DNA of 64,000 nt from Sialis fuliginosa (taxonomy: Eukaryota > Arthropoda > Insecta > Megaloptera > Sialidae): NCBI GenBank assembly GCA_961205875.1, contig OY540810.1:8432001-8496000 (forward strand), given 5' to 3'. Position numbers and translations under genes: made by a program. The notes under the pieces are model-generated. The model saw only the letters and a program-made list of their open reading frames with translations, searched no databases and had not been told where the DNA came from. Shown here piece by piece: positions 36,448 to 46,934 of the stretch. Numbering within the stretch: position 1 is the first letter of the stretch; the number at the start of each line of letters is the position of its first letter.

Positions 36448-36915
36448 TTAATGTCAGGTATTATAAAGAATTTTCTCTAGACCAGTGATTCCCAAAGTCT
36501 GTACCCTGTCGTCCTTGGGAAGCAGATAATAATCTATCCTATTAATTTATTAAAGGAATGAATTTGTTCAATAATGCAATTGTTTGACCTGTTCATTACA
36601 AATTACTCATGCTTTAACTTAGGGCAAGACGCCATGGGAAAACATAAGTTCAAAAAGGGTACCGCGGGTCGAAAAAGTTTGGAAACTATAGACCAGTGGT
36701 TTTTAAACTAGGGTCCGCTGAACGTTTGTCGGGGGTCCGTGAAACATAAATTATTGTTGATATTTACTTAACTTGCATGCATCAAAGTTATTCATATAAA
36801 CCATACTATTGATTACAACTGTCACTGGGCTGTCATTTATATTTAATACCCTCCAGATCGCGTTAGCTTAGCTTTTGCTACAGAGAAAATTCTAAATAAT
36901 ACCGAACATAAATGT
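36448..36915. mobile_element. TIR element of the CCGGTATTATAAAG family with hAT-like insertions
   Basis: The outer ends tgtcaggtattataaagaat plus tttctct and agagaaaattctaaataata plus ccgaaca are inverted copies related to the ends at 34,117. Inside lie at least two hAT-type ends: cagtgattcccaaagt (36,483) paired with agtttggaaact (36,675-36,688), and a second start cagtggtttttaaact (36,695) with gggggtccgtgaaac. This reads as one MITE disrupted by one or two hAT-type insertions. Confidence 0.55.
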
Positions 36916-38481
36916 GCTGTTTCTTTACAGTTTCATTGGTTTTATGAATTAAATTAAGGTAAAAATAAAAAGTACATATGAATGAACTATTATTAAAAAA
37001 TTAAAAAACGCATTTTAATGAGAAAAAATCAAGCTTTTTTCACATATTTTTAATGAATGACGTACTATTATTTGTTAACCCTTTTTACAAGCTCGTAAAG
37101 TCAAAGTAACAATTTTTCTTTGATGTTAAGTGACTATATCAAATAAAATTGTAAATCAAATTTAAAAAAGCATCTGAAACTGGAATTCTACACAGATTTC
37201 GCTTAAAAAATTTAAACCATTTGCACCCTTTCAAAATTTGCATAAAAATATGAGTTTTTTATTTTTTGTTTGTTTTATAACTTTAGAATTTCACAAAAAG
37301 TAAACAAGATTTAAATCTCTGGAAAGCATTTATCACTTAAATTTCAGAATGGTTCCTTAAAAACAAAAAAAAAGTGAAATATATAAAAATATTTTACTTT
37401 ATAATTTTAAAATATATAAAAATCATTTTTTTAATGTGCTAAAATCTGTGTATTAAAAAAAAATCAGAAAAAAAATGCACGGACAATGGACAAAGCTAAA
37501 ATTTTTAATTCTCCAAAAAAACTTCATCGGGTATAGTATCGAAAAAAGTAAAGTAAAAAAATGGAAACCTTTTTCATTAATAAATTTGCAAACACATAAC
37601 CGTAAAATAGTTAATGAAAACGAATGACAAAATCGACATAATTCTTGGACTCATACGTGACTTTTTATTACTTCAAATGTTTGTTTTGGACGTAAAAAAC
37701 ACGATTTTTATCCATTCGAAGTTATTTATTAGAATTGATTTATTTTGGGAGATTGTATTACTCGTATTAATCCAAGTTTATTAGCAACGCCTTTATGTAT
37801 ACATTTTAAAAATTTTAATTAAAAACACTTTATTTTTATATTTCTAAAATAACTAAGATCATCTGGAATAGCAACAAAGGAATGCCATAATTATAAAAAA
37901 AGGAATATTCTAGATGGCGTTGGCGTTACTATCACAATAGGGAAAACTATTTAATTAAAATATCGAACAACACTTTGTGTATTCGTAATTTCTGTAAGGA
38001 TAGTGATCCTTTTTCATATTACTATATATTATCTACCGTATACTTTTATGCACTTATCTACCAACCCACGAAAATATCATTTTTGAGTTATAAATACAGT
38101 TTCATTCAAAAACGTTATAAAAAATAGCTCATGAGAGTTAAAATTTTATTTAAATTATAATTTAACAAAATTTCTTACTGAAAAACGGTTTGACTCAAGA
38201 GAGAATGATTATAAAAAAATGTTATTAATATCTTATTACTTTTTTCCAATAAAAATAAATATAACAAAATCAATTGTATGTTTCCTAAATAGTAAAGAAC
38301 AAAAAAATTATATTTTATTTAAATAATTAACACATATAACTAAATATGTATGTCAAATAAAAATATTCGAAAGACTCTTTGAACAATTTGTATCACCTAC
38401 GAATAAGTTTGACGTATGTAGGTATATCTGTTCAAAAATCCATATTGAACTAAACGCAAAACTAAAATATTTATAGAGAAA
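36916..38481. other. AT-rich DNA, nothing recognised
   Basis: No gene or element boundary was recognised; A/T homopolymer runs are frequent. Confidence 0.4.
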
Positions 38482-38502
38482 ACACACACACACACACACA
38501 CA
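38482..38502. repeat. (CA)n microsatellite
   Basis: An uninterrupted run of about ten CA dinucleotides. Confidence 0.95.
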
Positions 38503-39219
38503 TAATAGTTACCTGCAGTGTCACCTTAAGGAAAAATCGAACTCCATAAATATCTTCATATATAAAATACACGTATATTGTATATCAACAATAGGTCCTT
38601 GTAATTGTAACTCACTTCACATTATTTTTTCAAACGTTTTTCTTTTATAACGACAGTTAATTTTATCGTTCTCTTTGATTCCAACACTTATTTTTAACGT
38701 AACTCTTAATCGAGTACTGTGCTATGAAGTCTAGGTCATTTTAATTGATTTATTTAAAAGAATCGAAACCGTGGACACTGTCATTGTCTTTTATGTCCTG
38801 TGGTGTACATTTGACAACTGATTTATTGTTTATCTCACTTATATTTCACTGCAAAAATAGGTAGGTAATCAAATGTAAGTAGAAAATAAATTATACCTAT
38901 TATTAAATTGAATATAATATTTAAAGGGAGGGGGTAAGGCTTTATTTTTTTTAATTTTTTTTTTATTTTTAATAGAACGCGTTTAATTTAATAAAATGTG
39001 TCAAATTAATTTAGTTTATTAAGTAGTAGAAAATTTTATAAAAAAGTATTTTACTTAGAGAGCAATAATTTTGATCCTCCCCCCTCTTCACTGAAATATT
39101 CACATACCACAACAACAACAAACCCACTAGAAAAAACAAAACAAAAACTTTTTTAAAACAAATAAGTAGATGACCGCACTGAACGTTACCCTATGTATGG
39201 GAACGTCGTTAACAGAGAC
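38503..39219. other. AT-rich DNA flanking the CpG island
   Basis: No exon was recognised. caacaacaacaaac (39,110-39,122) is a short CAA run. Confidence 0.4.
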
Positions 39220-39470
39220 TGTGTTATCGCGCACCCCGTTTGGCTTCTGTTCTAACCTGACGTACTGACGGCAAAGCACTACAACAACACAAAACCGCAG
39301 TCTCGCGCGGCTGCGGCGGCAGTGAAAAACCGGAGCGCCGGCGGGGAGGGTGGGTGGACGGGGGGGAGTGGGGCCGAACGCGCGGACACGGCACGACACG
39401 TCGCGACGCCAGCGCCGCTCCGTGCGCCGACGCCAAGGCGCCGAACTATCGGCAACGCGCTACTGCAGCG
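39220..39470. promoter_or_regulatory. CpG-rich island, candidate promoter or first exon
   Basis: About 250 bp with very high G+C and many CpG steps (gcgcggctgcggcggcagtg, cggagcgccggcggg, ggccgaacgcgcggacacgg, gtcgcgacgccagcgccgct) in a window that is otherwise strongly AT-rich. Several overlapping open frames on both strands are expected from this composition and none resembles a protein. Islands like this usually mark a promoter or a GC-rich untranslated or N-terminal exon. On the minus strand, gtcaggttag and tagggtaacg offer weak donor-like sites. Strand and gene are unknown. Confidence 0.5.
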
Positions 39471-39573
39471 GTTCCTAACCTTTTGAAGGACAAGGACCCT
39501 TGTGAAGGGCATTTTATAGAAAAACTAGACATTTTCCGCAGTTTCTCCCACATTTCCTTCGATACTAATCCTA

Positions 39574-40390
39574 TTTTTAGGGTTCCATAGAAAATTAGGA
39601 ATCCTTATAGTTTTGCTCTGCCCGTCTGTCTGTGTATCTACATAAATTTTATACCTATTAAGTTGAATTTAGTATGTGGACGTAGATTGATAACCCAAAA
39701 ACAGAAATAATAAAAAAAACAATTTTTGGACCCCTTCCCATTGACTGAAAAGTATACTCAAAATTTTAGTTAGTGTGGTGTCCTGTATGTATTCTAAAAT
39801 GTAGCAAACAATATTTTAGAACCTTTTAATTTTAACCTTTCGTTATCAGTGTCCCCCCCTCTAGTTTCTATCGATGAAAAAATCTGAAAAAAAATTTTCG
39901 TAAAAAAATTATTTTAATGAAAATTATAATGAGTACTGTAGAATTTTTTTGGACCTCCTTCCCATACACTGAAAAGTATACTCAAATTTTGTTTTCTTAC
40001 TCATCCCATTGACTGAGATAGGTCTCATAAAATGCAACAAAAATGTTTTAGAACCTTCTGCTTTTAACTCTTCAATCGCGATATATTTTCTCTAATTTCT
40101 AAACTATCGATGCAAAAAATCTGAAAAAAATCCATGATATAGCTTTTAATTAGCACTTTCACTGAAAATTATAACGAAACCTATAAACAAAATAGTTTAT
40201 AAATTAATTAATTTTTTTTTAATCATCACACAAACACGTACACATTTATGGAGATTACATCTTTCGTCAACATAAAAAAACTCTTGATACGTATTATCAA
40301 GTAGAGAATGTTAGATCATATATTAAACATATGTTTAATATATGGTTAGATGAAGAAAATGCTAGTGAGAACGGCTACGGAACCCTAAAC
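39574..40390 (+). mobile_element. ~815-bp repeat with TTTAGGGTTCCGTAG-type inverted ends
   Basis: The left end tttttagggttccatag and the right end ctacggaaccctaaac (40,375-40,390) are inverted copies. The left part has aggaatccttatagttttgc, tctgcccgtctgtctgtgt and a duplicated 'ggacc.ccttccca..gactgaaaagtatact' block. This phrase set is common in insect repeats. A related inverted copy lies at about 42,530-42,848. A hAT-like start (gcagcggttcctaacctttt, 39,466) sits directly left. Non-coding. Confidence 0.65.
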
Positions 40391-41579
40391 AAAATTCTGT
40401 AACATTCTAGCTAGAATATTGGTTTGGTCATTTTTTGAGACGTTAACTTTTAATAAATAAATGATAATTTAATACACTCATCCAAACAATTAAAGGAACA
40501 AGAAATTAAACATTTTTTTAGGTGTTTTTTGAAGTGCTGTATCTTTGTGAAAAATGGACGTATCGAAATAAAAAAAAAGCATTTTAAAGCTTCAAGTTTC
40601 TAGTTTTGAGATTTTTCAGCATAATTTTTTTTTTGAGTTACGGTTATCGCGCAATCATAAGAAATAGTGGGACACAAAAATTTTCCTATTTTTTTAAGGG
40701 TCCGCGGGCTCGGAAAATTGTTTTCAGTTAAACCAATGCATTGGTCAGTTAACTTGTTTATTCAGCTTTAATCTCTCATTTTTTTTTGCCGAGATATCTG
40801 ACTTATCATTGTTTCAGATTAAGATAATACAAAATATAGACATTGCCCTCTATCCCCCCAACTTCACTGTCATTTACCGTATTCTTTCGCCTCTTCATTT
40901 AGAAGGAATGCGCATGCGCACAACAGATTAAAAAGGCATGTGTTATATTTTTCAAATTTCGCGCAGCAATTTTGATATGCGCGTGCGCCTGAAAGAAATT
41001 TTCAAAAATAAGTGATTTAAAAACACGGCAATTTATTACAAGCAATAGCAAGGAGCATGTAGATTAATGTAGAAACTATAGCCCTTTCATATTATATAGA
41101 TGTATTTATCTACGTATTTACTGTATTTTTTTATGGATATATTGCTTTATCACACAATATCACCATATCGACCATTACACGAAGAGTTTCTAATGAAAAA
41201 AGTTATTTTTGATCGTCATCAATATTTATTTGTGTACTTTCTCCCATTTCTTAAATTGCGTACACGTGAAATAACCTTATTTCGCTATTATTACGAATAT
41301 TCTTAATTTAGATATCAATTATTGTTGATAAAAATAGCAACATTTTATAGACAACATACACCAGTGGAAGATTATCACAAATACGAATGGAAGATCGATC
41401 TTAAAGAAAAAAGAAAAAAAGAATTATTATTTTTATTAATTTAAAAAATGTATATTAAAATCTAATCAAGAGTACAAAATTATTTAAAATTTAAGACAAA
41501 GGGAAGTGGGTGAAATAAGCATTACAAATTTTGAACCACGTAAAGACTGACATATAGGTAGAAGTTAAAATAATAAAAT
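40391..41579. other. AT-rich DNA with short palindromes
   Basis: gcgcatgcgc (40,910-40,919) is a short palindrome in the AT-rich stretch. No gene; the 68-codon plus-strand frame at 41,100 has no recognisable domain. Confidence 0.4.
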
Positions 41580-42147
41580 AAGGTACTGGCACCAGTAATG
41601 GCTGTTATAAGAGCAAGGTTTACTATTTTTGTAATTGACGGGCTTCTTTTTTGTAATTCTCATAAATTCATATTACTAATAAAATAAGGAACTCTTTATT
41701 TAATCTAATTAATAACCAAAGTCCGCAAATATAGTTTGTTTTTTAAATTATAGCCTTCTATTTTGTTCATGTTTTTTCTTTAGTAATGAATAAAGTAAAT
41801 CCAGTAATGAGCATGCAGTGATGGACACTTGCTAATGAAAATGATAAGTACTACGATGAAAAAGATATAAAATAAAGAATAGTCAAATTTGAAACAATGT
41901 AAAGCAGTTGCTATAATAATATAATAATTATTAGATAAATTATACTAATAATTAGTTTAAATGTCCACCATTTTGACACCTATTGGCCGATTATCTTCAA
42001 ATCATGCTGTAAGACAGTTAAATGTATATCGATTAATATTCATAAAAAGTAGTATTCAAATATCAACAAATATTTCTAATTTAATACATTTTATTTAAAA
42101 ATAGCCATTATTGGGTTTATATATATGACTGGTGCCAGTACCTTATA
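41580..42147 (-). mobile_element. TIR element, family 'AAGGTACTGGCACCAGT', copy 3 (inverted)
   Basis: Both ends are well kept: aaggtactggcaccagta on the left and actggtgccagtacctta on the right. On the minus strand the body matches the copies at 21,102 and 24,711 (aatagccattattggg, aatatttgttgatatttga, ggccaataggtgtcaaaat, gtggacatttaaact). It is the copy with the best terminal repeats. No transposase. Confidence 0.85.
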
Positions 42148-42529
42148 AATATAAATACAATAGATTCTCATCATGTCTACAGTAAAATGATTTAGGATTC
42201 ACAGTACTCAATATACTGATACCTATTATTTATAAATTATTCAGAAGCCAAGACAACTTTTAGTCCACTTTTCAAACAATCGAGAAAATCGATATATTAT
42301 ATTATACACACATTGAAATTTAAAAACTTTTCTTTTATTTTTGATTTTTTTGTTCTTTAAGTTTTCAAAAATAAATTTACCAGGTGCAATTAAATTACTT
42401 TTTTTTGCTCTTCACGTCTCTGTCTCCTGTTAAGGAACCTAACACATTTTTACGACAAAATAAAACGACCAGGTGCGTGTTGGGCACGCACATGATAGGA
42501 TTCAGTAGTCATTCTCACTACGATTTATA
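42148..42529. other. AT-rich DNA, nothing recognised
   Basis: No gene, element end or regulatory cluster was recognised. Confidence 0.4.
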
Positions 42530-42848
42530 AAAAAAATATTCCAAAATGTTTCATAAACTATTTTTGCTATTGTGTTCGTTATAATTTTCATTGAAAGTAC
42601 CTACTAATTAACATTTATGTTGCATTTTAGCAGACCTATCTAAAGACATCCCACTCAATGGGATAAGTGAAAAAAAGAAGTTAATTATACCTTTCAGTCT
42701 ATCGGAAGGGGGTCCAAAAAAATATTTTTTTTATCAATCTACGTCCGTATACCAAATTTCATCTTAATCGATATAAAATTTATATAGACAGACGGGCAGA
42801 CAGAGCGAAACTATAAGGGTTCCTAGTTTTCTACGGAAACCTAAAAAG
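42530..42848 (-). repeat. Partial inverted copy of the TTTAGGGTTCCGTAG family
   Basis: On the minus strand, ttaggtttccgtagaaaact, aggaacccttatagtttcgc, tctgtctgcccgtctgtcta and cgtagattgat match the left half of 39,574-40,390. The other end was not found. Confidence 0.6.
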
Positions 42849-43442
42849 CTTATTTACTTGCCACACTGGGCCGCTTTTAACCCCGGGGCGCTAGGCTAGA
42901 GCTTTGCCAGCCCCCCTCCTTGTGGGGGCTATGGTTTTGGTTTTAAAAGATTATCAATAATTAATAAAAATTCATCAAGTCAATAAAATAGTACCTATAA
43001 ATTACGTAAGGCTTTGGTGGGGGGAGGGGTCTAAGCGTTACACAAATTGATGATACGAGACTTTTCTGACTTTCGTCTCGTCTCATGTTCTAAGCTTTTA
43101 AATCTATAAATTAACATTACTTTAAGTAAGCTATGAGAGCTCATACACAACAAGCTTTCATAGGTCGAATTCAACTCACGAACTGCATACACTATAAGAC
43201 CATTCGTGCTAGCTGTGTATATTATCTATAATAGCGTTGTACTTATATACTACCTACAGATGCACTGCATAGATAAGTATCGTGATTCGAGTATATACTT
43301 TATAAGTATATAGGTTGCAGTCCTGCTTAGAAATGCAATTTTTACGGCGCATTTTTCATTTTTGTTAATTAGTGAATACAAAACTAATTACCTATTCGTA
43401 TTTGATACGATGAATTATAAATCGCAATGTAATTACATTTAG
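42849..43442. other. Non-coding DNA with a GC-richer patch
   Basis: 42,870-42,930 (ccccggggcgctaggctaga, ccagcccccctccttgtggg) is GC-richer and looks like the end of another decayed element. No gene is visible. Confidence 0.35.
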
Positions 43443-43866
43443 TATACAGGGTGGGGCATTTAAAGTGTTACAGTTGATTATCTCAGAACCATCGCATACT
43501 TGAAAAAAATGTTTCAACCAAAAAATGTTTCGTTGTAAGGGGGTAACCGAATAGTAATATTTATTTGCTATTTTAACGTGGCCTTCAAGGATATTTGAAG
43601 GTCAACATAATTTTTTTAAATGGGAACCTATAGTTTTTATTTAGTAATCTTATTCTACGTGAAAAAACACGAATCTTTCATTGAAAACTTTTTTTTGAAC
43701 AACCCAAGCTTTTCAAGGTATCTAACAAAATAATTCAAGATTTTGAACTTTCAAGAATTTTTTACTCAGAAGCCATAAACTTTAGAAAAAAAGTACAAGA
43801 TACACAAAATGTCTATTTTGTAAGGGGGTAACCGAACCGAACACTTTAAATGCCCCACCCTGTATA
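43443..43866. mobile_element. 424-bp MITE with 27-bp perfect TIRs
   Basis: 43,443-43,469 and 43,840-43,866 are exact inverted copies (outer part tatacagggtggggcattta). The word gtaagggggtaaccgaa also occurs as a direct repeat at 43,537 and 43,820, next to each end. There is no open reading frame. The inner ttgaaggtcaacataat and tcaaggatatttgaag words resemble other repeats here. A TA target duplication would fit the TATA at each end, so a Tc1/mariner-like origin is possible but unproven. Confidence 0.85.
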
Positions 43867-44497
43867 TTAAAAAAAAATTAAACCGAAAAACATAAAAAAA
43901 CACACATTTCTAATTGTATTTTAAATGCATTTTTTAATTTCTTTTCAGTTACTTGCTATAGCCACTAAGAGCTCCAGGTAGAAAATAATTTTTGGCACCC
44001 TTATTGAGAGATCCTTAAAAAAAAAAAAAAACATTTTTTATCTTGTGTTATTTTTGTAAATTAAAAATAACTTAAATTTTCAGAGAAATTATCTTTTACC
44101 CGTACAAATCTGTCCCTAAAATTAATAACAACCCTTATCATGTAAGAAGTTAAATTCAACATCATTAAAATTGATATAATCTATATATCCGGATTTATTT
44201 TGTATTTTAAAACCGTTTTTAAAAAAGCGTAAAAAAGCTTCATGTAAAAGGCGATCAAAGGTAGGTTGCCCTATCTCGTTGCCAATGATGACAGCGAGGT
44301 TAATTGAAGATGTTATTTTAAGAGCGCCACGTGTTTTATTTTTACCCTCCTACCGGAGTAAAGTATTATAACTTTTAGAGATTCATACTTTTATATTCCG
44401 GAGTTATACAAGTATTATGAAATATTTTAGTGTCCAGGGGTTATTTTAAGAAAAATTTAGAGCTACACAATTTCAACAAAAAAGTGATATTTTAGAT
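43867..44497. other. AT-rich DNA, nothing recognised
   Basis: No gene, element end or regulatory cluster was recognised. Confidence 0.4.
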
Positions 44498-45066
44498 CAG
44501 TGTTAACCAAAATTAAAATCCCTTTGTACCCCTTTTGAGAATTAAATGTTAACAGCGTACCCCCAGTAGCAGGTCTGGGAGGATAGGGAATTTTTTTTTT
44601 TAAATAAATGCATTACATATTGCAGTTTTAAAACACGCAAAACGAAAAAAACATACAAACAGTTGTATAAAAATAAAGGTTTTACAAAAACTTTTATTGT
44701 TAATCAAAAACAAACATTATTCCATTATTAACAATTTAATAAAACAAAAACAGTTGATGATATCAGGTCCTAATTTTCAGTGAAAATTCTCTACTAAGGA
44801 ATGTTTATTTTCCAGAGGTATCAACTTAAAAAACTTTAAACTTTATTAGTTATTACAGTTTTAAAAAAGTGTGTTTTCAACCATTTTAATCAGCGTAGAG
44901 GATAAACATATGAATTTTTTAATTTTTTTCAAAACGGGGGTTGTAGGCAATTTTGTAGCAAATAACTTTTATTGAAAACTTTTTTTTGTATAATACTTAT
45001 TTAGACCGCTATTTAGCGAAAATCAGAAAATCTGAAGAATTTTGCAATTGAACCATGGTTAACTCC
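44498..45066. mobile_element. Possible hAT-like remnant
   Basis: The start cagtgttaaccaaaattaaa with 'tttgtaccccttttgagaat' has the wording of hAT MITE ends. The proposed right end, aaccatggttaactcctg, is only partly complementary, so the limits are uncertain. Confidence 0.3.
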
Positions 45067-45829
45067 TGTCGCGGACAACCAAAATCGGAACAATTATATA
45101 TTATATTTTTCCCATAAAAAACAATGTTTAATCAAAACACGAAATTCACTTTGTTCAATTATTAAAAAAATAACAAAAGTAGTGTCACTTCGAAGGCTGC
45201 AACTTGAACAAGAATACATGAAATGTCATGAAATTTTGACAGTATTAAGTATTAGTTAAGGTTGGTATTTTATGGGGCGCATAAGGATTTTTTGTACATA
45301 AACATTTATTTAATTTCTGTCCGCTTTCTGGACCAAATCACTATGAAGATCAGCCAAACACTTTTTATCTCACACTGCAACAATATAATTTTTCCAAAAA
45401 ATTTTGCCAGGATCGCTACTTCTTCGATTTAAAACTTTCCCGTATAGGTTTTCTTTTATTATTTAACTAATATGAAGAAAAAAATACAATAAACAGACTT
45501 TTCGATCAGCTGTTTAACGTATAAGAAAAATAATGGCACACTAGCATTGATAAAAGATATTATAGGCAATGTCATCTATATTTACTGTCAAACAAATAAT
45601 ATTAGTGCTTATTGGGTCATTCACTTATACCAGAACCAATCGAACACAAAACCATTGAATGGCAATCGGCAATATGTTGTTTGATTAATTGAATTATAAA
45701 TATTAGTTATTAGTATCAATCATTGAAACAATGCAATTTGCAATATCAAATAAAATATTCATCCTGAACTGAAAGTTTAATTATTTCGTATCATTATTAC
45801 TATTTGTTTATTATGTATGAACTATTAAC
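45067..45829. other. AT-rich DNA, nothing recognised
   Basis: No gene, element end or regulatory cluster was recognised. Confidence 0.4.
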
Positions 45830-46760
45830 AGTAGCGTACCGTGGGAGGGAGAAAAGGGGGCACTTTGCTAGGGGCAGCAGAGTGACCGCAAAGTTAGCCT
45901 ATTTTTTGGACCTCGCTAGCGACCTGGGGAAAAAATATAAAAGTATGTTACAGGTACCAAATTACTCGTCACTGAAAACCAAAGTGAGTATCGCTTTTCA
46001 TTTTTTGAAAATTTCAAGAAATCACCCCTATTTAGGGGTTGAAAAACCCCCAAAATATTAAAAAATTGAAAATACCACTAATTATAAAATCGTTTATCTT
46101 ATTTATTTATAATTTTTAAGATCTTTCATTATCTCCTTCTGATTAGGGGTGGTTTTACCCCTCGTAGGGGTTGTTTTCTCATCGGTACTAATATAATATA
46201 ATTATTCTACATTTTCTATGACTTCAAGCACTTAAAATATTTTTTCGGAATTTTAGAAAAATAGTTTCATTTTTCTTAATATTTTGGGGATGATTTCACC
46301 CCATGGGAAAACTTTGGGGTTGTTTTTTAACCCACATAAACCCTCATCGATCTAGAAAATACGTGATTACATTTTTGTAAGGTTTATTTTGTATAAAAAA
46401 TACAATGATAAATGATTTTATAACTAGTGGTATTTTTGATTTTTTTATTTTTTGGAATTTTTTCAACCCCTGAATAGTTTCGGGGGCAAATTTGAGGAAG
46501 CAACGAAAAAAGATATGTTATTCAATTTTTACTGATTAGGACAGAAAATTAACAATTTAATGGCTTTTTCGCCCTTTGGAAGTATTTTTTGGTTAAATTT
46601 TATCTAACCGGTCTCAATTGATTCATTTAAGTATCAGCTACAAATATCAACCATAATATATAACCCCATCGTCGATTTAGTTTTTGAAATAAATCGAAAA
46701 AACGGGGAAAAAACGCGATGTTCACCCTTTTACTCCATTTTTAGGGGTGAAGCCCCACTC
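45830..46760. repeat. Repeat studded with GGGGT/ACCCC palindromes
   Basis: It begins cagtagcgtaccgtgggagg, a hAT-like opening. Small C-rich/G-rich palindromes follow at 46,024-46,050 (cccctatttaggggttg), 46,145-46,170 (taggggtggttttacccct), 46,285-46,330 (ggggatgatttcacccc), 46,464-46,485 (aacccctgaatagtttcgg) and 46,741-46,760 (ttaggggtgaagccccact). The plus-strand frame at 45,804-46,061 lies inside and has no recognisable domain. Superfamily unassigned. Confidence 0.5.
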
Positions 46761-46875
46761 CTCACGCGGGCGCGTTATTTTTTTCGTGTTCAGCGGCTCA
46801 AAATCTATAAGAATAAACCATAAAATTGCTGTTCCGGAAAATTTCCCATCAAAAAATAAAAAATATACGAATAAT

Positions 46876-46934
46876 TAACTATGTTTGGTAAAAGCACAAG
46901 GAAGCACTGCGTGCATTTACTTGGTAGATGTTTT
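46876..46934 (+). repeat. TGCTTCCTCG family, right end only
   Basis: aaaagcacaaggaagcactg plus cgtgcatttacttgg and tagatgtttttttttt matches the shared right end of the family with its T-rich tail. The left part was not found. Confidence 0.6.

Noticed and set aside
39127..39590. Several overlapping frames in the CpG-rich block
   Set aside because: High GC removes stop codons on both strands; no frame resembles a protein or has clear splice sites.
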